Part shown: positions 1 through 7,422 of the stretch, one piece after another | Numbering within the stretch: the first letter of the stretch is position 1 | Layout of the letters: each line of letters begins with the position of its first letter | Assembly: GCF_001467585.1 (NCBI RefSeq) | Contig: NZ_LNXY01000018.1 | Coordinates: 1-64,000 of the forward strand | From: Legionella drozanskii LLAP-1 | GTDB lineage: Bacteria > Pseudomonadota > Gammaproteobacteria > Legionellales > Legionellaceae | Reading direction: 5' to 3' | DNA length: 64,000 nt | Translations under genes and position numbers: made by a program | Notes under the pieces: generated by a model | Seen by the model: the letters and a program-made list of their open reading frames with translations, nothing else | Told to the model about the DNA's origin: nothing | Database searches by the model: none

Positions 1-793
1 CTATTGTCCAGCACCTCCTATTTCACTTTAAACTCAGTGAGCGTGTGGCCTGTAAGCTGGCAGGGCTGAGCCGCAGTATGTATCGGTATCAACCTAAGTC
101 ACGAACAGACAATTCAATCAGAGCACGACTCAAGGAGTTAGCAACGCAATATCCTGCCGATGGTTATTTGCTTCTTCATGGTTTGCTTAAAGCGGAGGGT
201 TTCGTTATTAACAAGAACCATACTTATCGGCTATACACAGAGGAAGGGTTGCAGGTACGAACAAAGAAACGCAAAAAGCTCATCCGGCCTAAGCAACCAA
301 TGGAATTGCCTACCGCCCCTAATCAACGTTGGTCAATGGATTTTGTATCTGATCAGCTGAGTAATGGTAGACGATTTCGTGTGTTAAATGTTGTGGATGA
401 CTATTCTCGTGAGATGCTTGGGCAGTTGGTTTCTACTTCAATCAGTGGACAGCAAGTTGCGCGCTTTCTAGGTCAACTTATAGAGGAGCGTAGCAAACCA
501 AGTAGGTCATTTGTGACAATGGCACTGAGTTTACCAGCAAGGCAATGTTCTTCTGGAGTAAAGAAACCGGTGTGGCCCTTGGGTTTATTCAGCCTGGGAA
601 ACCCACACAGAACGCTTTTGTGGAAAGTCTGAATGGTAAATTCAGAAACGAATGTCTAAATTTACACTGGTTTCGAACACTGAGTGAAGCAAAATATGAG
701 ATTGACTTATGGCGTGAGCATTACAACCATGTTCGGCCTCATAGCTCACTCAATTATATGCCGCCTGTTGAATACGCTAAGCAGGTAGCATAA
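1..793 (+). pseudogene. IS3-family transposase OrfB, frameshifted and 5'-partial
   Basis: This encodes the DDE integrase domain of an IS3-family (IS407-like) transposase. The frame is open from the window edge, so the start lies upstream. The first catalytic Asp is in WSMDFVSD, the second in CDNGTEF (near 515) and the Glu in NAFVESLNGKFRNE. The first Asp lies in one frame and the other two in another. The frame changes near positions 500-508, consistent with loss of a single base. IS3 elements use programmed frameshifting between orfA and orfB, not inside the DDE core, so this copy is read as inactive. Each half is otherwise well conserved, which implies a recent mutation. Confidence 0.85.
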
Positions 794-841
794 GCTAATA
801 AATCTCATCGAAAAAGTAGTACTAATTCGGGGGAAAGGTCA
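1..841 (+). mobile_element. IS3-family insertion sequence, right part
   Basis: This is the 3' portion of an IS3-family element whose left part lies outside the window. It carries the integrase half of the transposase. The likely right terminal repeat is the G-rich stretch at about 825-841, ending in GGTCA, which fits the usual CA end of IS3 elements. The sequence just after it is a transporter gene without its 5' end, so the element appears to have inserted into that gene. The exact right boundary is inferred, because the left end is not available for comparison. Confidence 0.7.
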
Positions 842-847
842 AAATGA

Positions 848-1132
848 AAATGCGTAATACACTTTATTTTAAGAAGTTTTTTAAGTTCAGCAATCTCTGG
901 TTTTATTATGTCAATGATTGTTCAAGGCGCATTGTATTATCAATATGGTTTTGAAGTATTTTTAAAAATGTTTCTGACTATTTTTATGATAAAACTTATT
1001 GTAACTGTGCCTTATGTATATTTGGCCAAATTGTTGGTGATTTTATATAGATATATTGATGATATAGAATTCGAAAAATACAATAAAAATCTTGCATCAT
1101 ACAACTTAAATAATAGGCTTATCAATGAGTAA
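848..1132 (+). pseudogene. C-terminal fragment of a multi-pass transporter, possibly VUT/queuosine-precursor type
   Basis: The frame is open from just inside the IS boundary to the stop at 1132, but only an internal ATG at 908 could start it. The encoded piece has hydrophobic segments and motifs such as RSFLSSAISG and VTVPYVYLAKLL. These resemble the last two helices of VUT-family (YhhQ-like queuosine precursor) transporters. The N-terminal helices are missing, so the protein is presumably non-functional. The stop overlaps the amidase start by 8 bp, which suggests the two genes once formed a translationally coupled operon. The family assignment is tentative; the truncation itself is clear. 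Confidence 0.45.
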
Positions 1133-2546
1133 TTTCTATGAACTATCAGCATCTGAAATAATTCGAAAAATAAACTCCCGTGAACTTTTGGTTTCTGAAG
1201 TGGCAGAATCATTTGTTAAACGAATTAATGAAGTTAATCCACAGATAAATGCTATACAACAATTTGATCCAGATAGAGTTTTATCTAATGCTCTCAAAGC
1301 AGAGGCTATAATTTCATCAAGACAGCAGGTTGGTAAGCTTTTTGGATTACCTATTTCCATTAAAGATGCTTTCCATGTAAAAGATTTTATTTGTAGCAAA
1401 GGAAGTCGTGGTTTTTATGGTTCAAAATCCAGCTTTGATGCAACGGCAGTCTCGCGGATAAGGGAAGCAGGTGCTGAGATTTATGGAATCACGAATACTT
1501 CAGAGTTATTGATATCCTATGAATCTGATAATTTAATCTATGGTAGAACGAACAATCCTTATGATTTAACCAGAACAGCTGGTGGCAGCAGCGGTGGACA
1601 AGCAGCTATTATAGCAGCAGGCGGAATACCAATGGGTATTGGGAACGATGCGGGAGGCTCTGTTCGACAGCCCGCACATTATTGTGGAATTTGTGCACAT
1701 AAACCAACTCATGGTTTTATTCCAAATACTGGAAATTTTCCTGCTGATGGAATTGGTATTGGTGCTCAACTGCTCTCAATTGGGCCAATGGCAAGGTATG
1801 TGGAAGATTTAATATTAATGATGGAGGTTATTTCAGGGCCAGATGGTATCGATCCACACGCTGTACCTATTCAATTCCCAATTAATAAAGATCTTGAGTT
1901 AAAAAATCTTAGAGTTGCTTACTTTTATGATAATCCGACAGGGACCTCGCCAACGACAGAAACGGTTAAGGCGGTTGATACTGTAGTTGAATTGTTAAAA
2001 CCAGAGGTCAAAAGCATAATAGAAGCCTATCCAACGGAATTGAATAATGTTTACAGACTCCATTATGAAACTTTTATATTAGGTGGTGATGCTGGTCAAA
2101 CGATATCGCAGCTTATCAATAGTTTTAAGCCGAACCAGGTTTCTCCACTTTTGCTTGAATATTTGGAGTTATCAAAAAATTGTGAATTTTCCATATCAGA
2201 ATTACGACAACGGTTACTAGAGTTAGAACGATTTCGCTACAATATGACCTCATTTATGAAAGATTTTGATTTAATTATTTCACCAGTTTCAGCCACTCCA
2301 GCACGTTATCATGGTGAAACATTTGCCAATGTTCGTGACTTTGGTTATATTACGGCGCACAACCTGACCGGTTGGCCAGCAACAGTTTTACCGTGTATCT
2401 ATTCCGACGAAGGATTACCTATTGGAGTTCAGCTGGTAAGTCAAAGTTGGCAAGATCATATACCATTAAAAGTTGCATTGTTTTTGCAAAAAATAATGGG
2501 GGTATTTACAATACCAAAATTGAAAAATGAATTTATATCGAAATAA
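1125..2546 (+). CDS. Amidase-signature family hydrolase
   Basis: This serine amidase of the amidase-signature family hydrolyses a carboxamide; the substrate cannot be read from sequence. The 473-residue length fits the family. The Ser-cisSer-Lys triad is visible: Lys80 in SIKDAF, the serine pair 155-156 in TAGGSSGGQAA, and the probable nucleophile Ser179 in GNDAGGSVRQPA. The C-terminal part is less like GatA, and neither gatB nor gatC is nearby, so a role in tRNA-dependent amidation is unlikely. It resembles fatty-acid-amide-hydrolase or general amidase types. It overlaps the transporter fragment by 8 bp and may now depend on a promoter from the adjacent IS. Confidence 0.85.
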   Translation: MSNFYELSASEIIRKINSRELLVSEVAESFVKRINEVNPQINAIQQFDPDRVLSNALKAEAIISSRQQVGKLFGLPISIKDAFHVKDFICSKGSRGFYGSKSSFDATAVSRIREAGAEIYGITNTSELLISYESDNLIYGRTNNPYDLTRTAGGSSGGQAAIIAAGGIPMGIGNDAGGSVRQPAHYCGICAHKPTHGFIPNTGNFPADGIGIGAQLLSIGPMARYVEDLILMMEVISGPDGIDPHAVPIQFPINKDLELKNLRVAYFYDNPTGTSPTTETVKAVDTVVELLKPEVKSIIEAYPTELNNVYRLHYETFILGGDAGQTISQLINSFKPNQVSPLLLEYLELSKNCEFSISELRQRLLELERFRYNMTSFMKDFDLIISPVSATPARYHGETFANVRDFGYITAHNLTGWPATVLPCIYSDEGLPIGVQLVSQSWQDHIPLKVALFLQKIMGVFTIPKLKNEFISK

Positions 2547-2559
2547 TGGAGTAGATTGT

Positions 2560-2685
2560 ATGATTAACAACAACTTAAATACATCCGATGAATTTCTTGA
2601 GTTATTCGGCACCATACCACCACTGCTTACATTTGATGAAGCAATGTATGATATTGATCTTTCTGTAATAGCATCCTCTCTTTAA
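2560..2685 (+). CDS. Possible 41-residue small protein
   Basis: A short ORF starts at an ATG preceded by GGAG about 8 nt upstream, 13 bp after the amidase stop. The product is acidic, with Asp/Glu in its middle (DEFLELFG, TFDEAMYDID), and ends in a small-residue tail (VIASSL). No family is recognised. It could be a genuine small protein co-transcribed with the amidase, a precursor peptide, or the N-terminal remnant of a larger protein, since the next kilobase is decayed IS sequence. The ribosome-binding site and the coupling to the amidase are the only support. Confidence 0.3.
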   Translation: MINNNLNTSDEFLELFGTIPPLLTFDEAMYDIDLSVIASSL

Positions 2686-2800
2686 AAAAAATGATTCCTT
2701 TTATTCTATTTCTTGAGAAATAATTGGAAGCATTTAATCGTTATTAATTGAGGATCTAATGAAAAATGCGTTGTTTTCAAATTCCCTTAAGGAGTTACAG

Positions 2801-3271
2801 ATGTAAAAAAATATTTACACGAAAGAAATTTAAGCTACGAGCTAACGAATTATTAAAGCAAAGTTCTAAACCGATTAGACAAATTGCAAAGGAGCTTGGA
2901 ATTGGTGAACAATCTTTATAACTGGCGTAAACAGTTTCACCTAAAGCAAGACAAAGCCTTTCCCAATCAACCTCAATTAGATGAAAAAGAGTTGGAACTT
3001 TACGTCGTTTAAAATCGCGTATTGCAGAGATTTAAGAAGAGCGAGATATATTAAAAAAGGCCACCGCGTTTTTCGCCAAAGAAAGTCAGCGATCTACGCG
3101 ATGATAGAGCAGCAATCGGCTTTCCACCGGGTTAATCTATTATGCCAAGTACTTGGTGTTTTTCCTAGCGCCTATTATTCCTGGCTAAAAAAATACCCAG
3201 CCATTGAAGTCTTTTACAATCCTAAGCGCATTCACTCAACTCTCGGATATCAAACACCGACTGGTGCTTAG
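2801..3271 (+). pseudogene. Decayed IS3-family transposase (orfA plus ends of orfB)
   Basis: OrfA can be followed through several frames: KKIFTRKKFKLRANELLKQ, then GIGEQSLY/NWRKQF, then DEKELEL, then RRLKSRIAEI and ERDILKKATAFFAKESQRS, which is the typical helix-turn-helix and leucine-zipper part. It is broken by single-base insertions and stop codons. OrfB keeps only its N-terminus (EQQSAFHRVNLLCQVLGV) joined directly to its extreme C-terminus (FYNPKRIHSTLGYQTPTGA), so the DDE core has been deleted. This is a dead element. It differs in sequence from the IS at the window start. Confidence 0.75.
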
Positions 3272-3281
3272 TGCAAAAAAT

Positions 3282-3674
3282 TTATGCGCAGAGGTTTAAT
3301 TGAAGTGGTTTGGGTTTTCTACCTTTGGCATTTACAAAAGCTCTGCTTCTTTTAAAATTCGAATAAAAATTATTTTGATCAGCTGTAGTCTTAGTCTGAG
3401 TTTGTTCGATAATATAGAGTCGTAATACTTGTTCGGTGTTTTCATTCATATTAGTTATTTCATCTTCATATTTTTCCCATTTGCTGACAGCTGTATGCGA
3501 TTCATGAACTACGGTCTCACCAAATTCACGTAGAGGCATGGAAAAATAGGAGCGAATGAATTTAACTTGATTGCCTGTTAATCTCTCTTCTTGCGTAGCC
3601 AGTTTTTTTATTATTTCATCAGCAACGTAGTGAACATCGATTTTGGGATGCCATTCGTCGTTGATATTAATCAT
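3282..3674 (-). CDS. Helix-turn-helix DNA-binding protein, MqsA/YgiT-like
   Basis: This is a 130-residue probable transcription regulator. Residues about 32-90 (LTGNQVKFIRSYFSMPLREF, then HTAVSKWEKYED) match the Xre-type helix-turn-helix found at the C-terminus of MqsA/YgiT antitoxins. The zinc-binding N-terminal domain of MqsA is absent, and no toxin gene lies next to it. The Lys/Arg-rich C-terminal tail ends only 10 bp from the IS remnant on the other strand, so the last residues may be rearranged. It could be an orphan antitoxin or a small regulator. Confidence 0.6.
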   Translation of the reverse strand: MININDEWHPKIDVHYVADEIIKKLATQEERLTGNQVKFIRSYFSMPLREFGETVVHESHTAVSKWEKYEDEITNMNENTEQVLRLYIIEQTQTKTTADQNNFYSNFKRSRAFVNAKGRKPKPLQLNLCA

Positions 3675-3795
3675 TTCTACATTTTCTAATTCGGCTCTTC
3701 AAATCCAACTGAAATAAACGCATGTATTTAAACCTTGGAGTTTAAAGGTCCAAAGGAGGATAATGTAGAATATTATTTTTATTTGGAAAAACAGA

Positions 3796-4689
3796 ATGTT
3801 AACCACGTATGGAGAGTTAGTTTGTTATAAACAAACCCCAATAGACAGTCATGGAAAACTTAAATTCTTTCTTGAAAAACACAGCACCAAAGAAGGAACT
3901 TGGGGTTACCTAAGTCTTGAGGAAGGAGAAATTGATTTTATTTTCTTAAATGGATTCGGTCAGGAACTTTCACGTACTCGACTAAATAAAACTAACCCTC
4001 AATTACTTATTCCACCTGCTGCCTGGCATAAAATTATACCGATAAGTGAAAATTTCAAAGCCTTATTGGAGTTTTATTGTAAGCCTAACCGTTTCTTTTA
4101 CAAAAAATATGGCTTAGGGGCAGTTCATAGTGACCTTCAGTATATTTATCATAATTATTTACAGAATCATCAATTAACAGTGTTGGACGTGGGCTGTGGT
4201 TCAGGAAGAAATCTCTTGTATTTTGCTTCAGTAGGCCATTCGATTACGGGTATTGATAACAATGAGTTAGCATTGAAGAGCATTTCAGAGATCGCTATAA
4301 AAGAGAACCTAACTCACGTCCAAACAATAACTCATGACTTAAATCAGCCTTTAAACTTGCAAAAAGAGCATTATAATTTTGTGTTTTCAACTGTGAGCCT
4401 GCAATTCTTAAAAGTGGAGCGTATTTCCTCGTTGTTGAATGAGCTACAACATGCCACTAAGACGCAGGGGTATCATTTCCTTGTCTACCCAATTAAATCA
4501 AACCTTTACACATTGCCGGCTACATTTACGTTTTTACCGGAAAAGGAAGAGCTTTATCATTGGTATCAAAATAGTGGTTGGTCAATAATTGAATATAAAG
4601 AATCCACAGGACTACTTCATAAACTGGATGAGTTTGGCAGACCTTTGCAAGGGTTGTTTGGTCATCTATTAGCACAAAAAAACCTATGA
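3796..4689 (+). CDS. tehB: TehB-type tellurite-resistance methyltransferase
   Basis: This SAM-dependent methyltransferase of the TehB family is thought to detoxify tellurite by methylation in the cytoplasm. The 297-residue length fits the long (Haemophilus-type) TehB. Residues 1-100 form the cupin-like DUF1971 domain (KHSTKEGTWGYLSLEEGEID, IPPAAWHKI, LEFYCKPN). Residues 100-297 form the class I methyltransferase with SAM motif I VLDVGCGSGRNLLYF and the acidic residue of GIDNNELAL. No tehA channel gene is adjacent. The gene stands alone between IS debris and a nitroreductase, so it may belong to the accessory region. Confidence 0.85.
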   Translation: MLTTYGELVCYKQTPIDSHGKLKFFLEKHSTKEGTWGYLSLEEGEIDFIFLNGFGQELSRTRLNKTNPQLLIPPAAWHKIIPISENFKALLEFYCKPNRFFYKKYGLGAVHSDLQYIYHNYLQNHQLTVLDVGCGSGRNLLYFASVGHSITGIDNNELALKSISEIAIKENLTHVQTITHDLNQPLNLQKEHYNFVFSTVSLQFLKVERISSLLNELQHATKTQGYHFLVYPIKSNLYTLPATFTFLPEKEELYHWYQNSGWSIIEYKESTGLLHKLDEFGRPLQGLFGHLLAQKNL

Positions 4690-4775
4690 TGCTTATTTCA
4701 ACCCTTTCTAGTTTCTTGTTTATCAACAAGTATTTACTTTAGTAAATGTACTACTATTAAATCTCAACCCAGTAA

Positions 4776-5480
4776 ATGGTGAACCATATGGATATGATTG
4801 ATTTAATTTTAAGCAGACGAGCTGTGCGAAGTTTTAATTCTAGGGAGCTGGATGAACAAACAATTGAAAAAATACTTGAAGCGGCACGTTATGCTCCTAG
4901 TCCTCAAAACTCCCAGCCATGGCACTTTACCTTAATTCGAAATAAAGCGAGTCTTGAATATTTAGCATCTGCTGCAAAACACGCTGTTTTTTTATCAAAG
5001 GCCCCACTTTTAATTATTGTTACCGTCAACCGAGACGTTGCACTTGATGATTGGTTAATTCAGCATAATCAACATGTCTATAGTGGTGCCGCTGCGATGC
5101 AAAATATGTGGTTGGCTGCGTGGAGTTTAGATATTGGTTGTTGCTGGGTTACGCTTGACGAAACAACAACACGAAAGCTTGTTGCGATCCCCGAAGAGCA
5201 AGTACTTATAGGTGCGCTTGCGATAGGCTACCTTGATGATAATCTCCCTAAGCCGCATGAAGAAGGAGACCGAAAACCTTTATCTTCGATGACCTCTTTT
5301 GAGCAATTTGGTAAATCTGAGCAATGTGACACAGAAAGCTGCTTCACCTGCCTTAAGCTTGTGCCTAAATCAGCAGCGAGATCGTTTGAAGGTGAAGAAT
5401 ACATTAAGTATTTTTGTGGACAAGATTGTTATACTGAGTGGCAAAAACAGACAAAAAAATGGCTGAATGACAAAAAATAA
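4776..5480 (+). CDS. Nitroreductase-family flavoprotein with a cysteine-rich C-terminal extension
   Basis: Residues 1-175 form an FMN-binding nitroreductase domain (ILSRRAVRSF, ARYAPSPQNSQPWHF, GCCWVTLDE, IGYLDD). It would reduce a nitro or quinone-type substrate using NAD(P)H. Unusually, residues about 180-225 add a cysteine cluster: C184, C189, C192, C214 and C218. This resembles a small treble-clef (TRASH or YHS-like) zinc or metal-binding module. The start at 4776 or the ATG at 4788 are both possible, and neither has a strong ribosome-binding site. The natural substrate is unknown. The tail may sense or deliver a metal, or stabilise a dimer. Confidence 0.8.
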   Translation: MVNHMDMIDLILSRRAVRSFNSRELDEQTIEKILEAARYAPSPQNSQPWHFTLIRNKASLEYLASAAKHAVFLSKAPLLIIVTVNRDVALDDWLIQHNQHVYSGAAAMQNMWLAAWSLDIGCCWVTLDETTTRKLVAIPEEQVLIGALAIGYLDDNLPKPHEEGDRKPLSSMTSFEQFGKSEQCDTESCFTCLKLVPKSAARSFEGEEYIKYFCGQDCYTEWQKQTKKWLNDKK

Positions 5481-5567
5481 AATCAATTAGTTACAATTAG
5501 AAGAATGCTTCACTGATTTTTCATGTTAAACTTATCGAAATGTGAGTCACAGTTTACGGATTAATAC

Positions 5568-6161
5568 ATGACCACGTCTAGAAAAAAGATTAAAAAGTTA
5601 AATGGATATTCTTGGTCTATTCTTATCTCGTTTATTTGCGCGACATTTGCAATGCATTATCATACAGCGAATATTTCCTTTGCTGGTCTTCTTCAAACAT
5701 TGCCTTTAATTATCATTGCAGTTTATTACTCTGAAAAATTAGCCCCTCTCATCAGCCAACCTGAGCACAATTTAAAAAAATCCAAGTTATTTACACGAGA
5801 TTTATTTATATTAAGCTTTAGCTTCTTGTCCGCTTGTCTTCTTTCGCTAATATTTTCATATAATAATAGCGATACAAGGGGCTGGTGGCCGCTGATTATT
5901 TATTTCATCACACTCTATGGTTTGTTATTTTCACTATTTTTTTCAGTAATAGCTCTTTTAATTAAAAATCATAAGACATACACAATAATTTTTGCGCTTG
6001 CAATCATAGTATTAGTCTCGATGGGACAATGCTTCCCTTCTTACACATTTATCCCAATGCTGGGTGATATTGAAACGTTCTATGTAGTAACCTGTTCATT
6101 ATTAATCCTTCATTGTTTATTTATTATTGGTTATAAAACAATCAAAGGCGTCTCAATCTAA
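5568..6161 (+). CDS. Integral membrane protein of unknown function
   Basis: This 197-residue protein has a basic N-terminus (SRKKIKKLNG) followed by about six hydrophobic segments, so it should lie in the inner membrane. No family, catalytic motif or transport signature is recognised. It stands alone on the plus strand, 87 bp after the nitroreductase. The AT-rich codon use matches the surroundings. It may belong to a poorly characterised Legionella membrane family. Confidence 0.55.
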   Translation: MTTSRKKIKKLNGYSWSILISFICATFAMHYHTANISFAGLLQTLPLIIIAVYYSEKLAPLISQPEHNLKKSKLFTRDLFILSFSFLSACLLSLIFSYNNSDTRGWWPLIIYFITLYGLLFSLFFSVIALLIKNHKTYTIIFALAIIVLVSMGQCFPSYTFIPMLGDIETFYVVTCSLLILHCLFIIGYKTIKGVSI

Positions 6162-6189
6162 AATACAATTGGTACAATAATTAGTTCAA

Positions 6190-6345
6190 CAACTAAGCGG
6201 CCTTTATTTATGAGGTGAAATTTTCCATCATCGCATTATCGTAACAGTTATAGCTCCGCTGATTGAACAAATATAGCCGATGCTCATTTAATTTTTCGAA
6301 AGGGGATGCCTGGCAACCATCCTCCAAGTAGTGCAATAGTCCAAA
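6190..6345 (-). pseudogene. Fragment of IS3-family OrfB (DDE core)
   Basis: Read on the minus strand, this stretch gives CQASPFEKLNEHRLYLFNQR followed by SYNCYDNAMMENF. This is the conserved segment around the catalytic Glu of IS3-family integrases. There is no start, stop or upstream domain, so only a short relic survives. It covers part of the region deleted from the remnant at 2801-3271, so the two may be pieces of one element separated by rearrangement. Confidence 0.55.
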
Positions 6346-6379
6346 ACTCAAAATTACTCTTGAAATAACTGAAGAGTAA

Positions 6380-6532
6380 TTATTGATTTCTTTTTATTGC
6401 TTTTTGAGTTTTTTCTTTTTTGTTCCCTTCCAATTCAGATCCAGCTAAGTTGGTAGGTTTCGGTTTGACGCAATTTTTATTTTCCTTTTCAACAGCAGAG
6501 GGCTGCGGACTTAAATACGATTTTTTACTCAT
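6380..6532 (-). CDS. Small lysine-rich hypothetical protein (50 aa)
   Basis: A 50-residue ORF begins MSKKSYLSPQPSAVEKEN and ends KKEKTQKAIKRNQ. It has a GGA-type ribosome-binding site about 9 nt before the ATG. It is strongly basic and polar, and is predicted to be disordered. It has no recognised domain. Similar tiny Lys-rich proteins are common in Legionella genomes, but conservation was not tested here. It lies alone between the IS relic and the yjdM-like gene. Confidence 0.4.
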   Translation of the reverse strand: MSKKSYLSPQPSAVEKENKNCVKPKPTNLAGSELEGNKKEKTQKAIKRNQ

Positions 6533-6799
6533 AACTAAATTCCATTTTATTGGAAGTAATTAAATTATAGTAAAATATATAAAAAAAATATGTAAAACCA
6601 GAATATTTGAGCAACCTCTTTTATTGCTGCTAGTATTGGCGGCACAACCCAATTATTGGATTGTTCAGGCTAAGCGCAAGGTTTTAAAAATCAAATTGGG
6701 GTTGGGTTGCTAGAGTCTCTTTCTTTGCGATGTTGTCATGCCCCTATTAGGCCTGAATTATGGTACAGTCAAGTTTTAAGTCTATTGAAGAGATTAAAA

Positions 6800-7141
6800 T
6801 TGAGTACCTTACCAAAATGTCCTAAATGTAATTCGGAATATACCTATGAGGATGGCATCCTTCTCATTTGCCCAGAATGTACCTATGAATGGGAAAAAGA
6901 GGCAGCAGAAAATGATACTGAGAATGAACGTATTGTTAAAGATTCTAATGGCAACCTACTTCAAGATGGTGATACGGTCACTATAATAAAAGATTTGAAA
7001 GTTAAGGGATCTTCTCTAGTGGTTAAGGTTGGTACTAAAATTAAAAATATTAGAATAGTTGATGGTGATCATGATATTGATTGTAAAATTGACGGTATTG
7101 GCGCTATGAAACTTAAATCTGAATTCGTTAAAAAAACTTAG
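6800..7141 (+). CDS. yjdM: YjdM/PhnA-family zinc-ribbon protein
   Basis: This is a 113-residue protein of the family once named PhnA (now YjdM), whose cellular role is not settled. An N-terminal zinc ribbon is visible (CPKCNSEY, then [12 protein letters not shown]), followed by the typical C-terminal SH3-like domain ([40 protein letters not shown]). The start is taken as the TTG at 6800, preceded by GAAGAG. Starting at the upstream ATG (6707) would add 31 unrelated residues. There are no phosphonate genes nearby, as is usual for stand-alone yjdM. Confidence 0.85.
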   Translation: MSTLPKCPKCNSEYTYEDGILLICPECTYEWEKEAAENDTENERIVKDSNGNLLQDGDTVTIIKDLKVKGSSLVVKVGTKIKNIRIVDGDHDIDCKIDGIGAMKLKSEFVKKT

Positions 7142-7422
7142 ACATCAAGCATAACTCTACCAAATTTTTTTCCCATTTTGCACGCAACGCACCCTAAGCG
7201 AAATCCGGGCCCTAGTCGCGTGCTGGGTGGAGTGGTGGAAGTTGTCGATCTAAGTTCTTCGATAGTAGTTTATACCCTTTGATAATTTTTATATTTTTAA
7301 AACAAAAGCCAATTAGTAATTAATTAATAAATCTTTTTCGATTACTCCATTTAATTAACAATTGCATGGACTTCACATCTCGTGTCAGAAAATTGATTTG
7401 CTCTTGTAATTCCTGCTTTTGG
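7142..7422. other. Intergenic stretch between yjdM and the helicase
   Basis: No gene with a credible start is visible. On the minus strand an open frame from about 7437 to 7320, shifted relative to the helicase end, encodes a Gln/Glu-rich coiled-coil-like peptide (NNQKQELQEQINFL), but it has no ordinary start codon. A short GC-rich patch near 7180-7240 differs from the AT-rich surroundings and could be a relic. Confidence 0.3.

Noticed and set aside
500-545. Programmed frameshift in the IS3 transposase
   Set aside because: The shift lies within the DDE core of OrfB, not at the orfA/orfB junction where IS3 elements shift, and there is no typical slippery run. A loss of one base is simpler.
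908-1132. A complete 74-residue membrane protein starting at ATG 908
   Set aside because: The frame is open and similar to transporter sequence upstream of this ATG, up to the IS end, so the gene is a truncated C-terminus.
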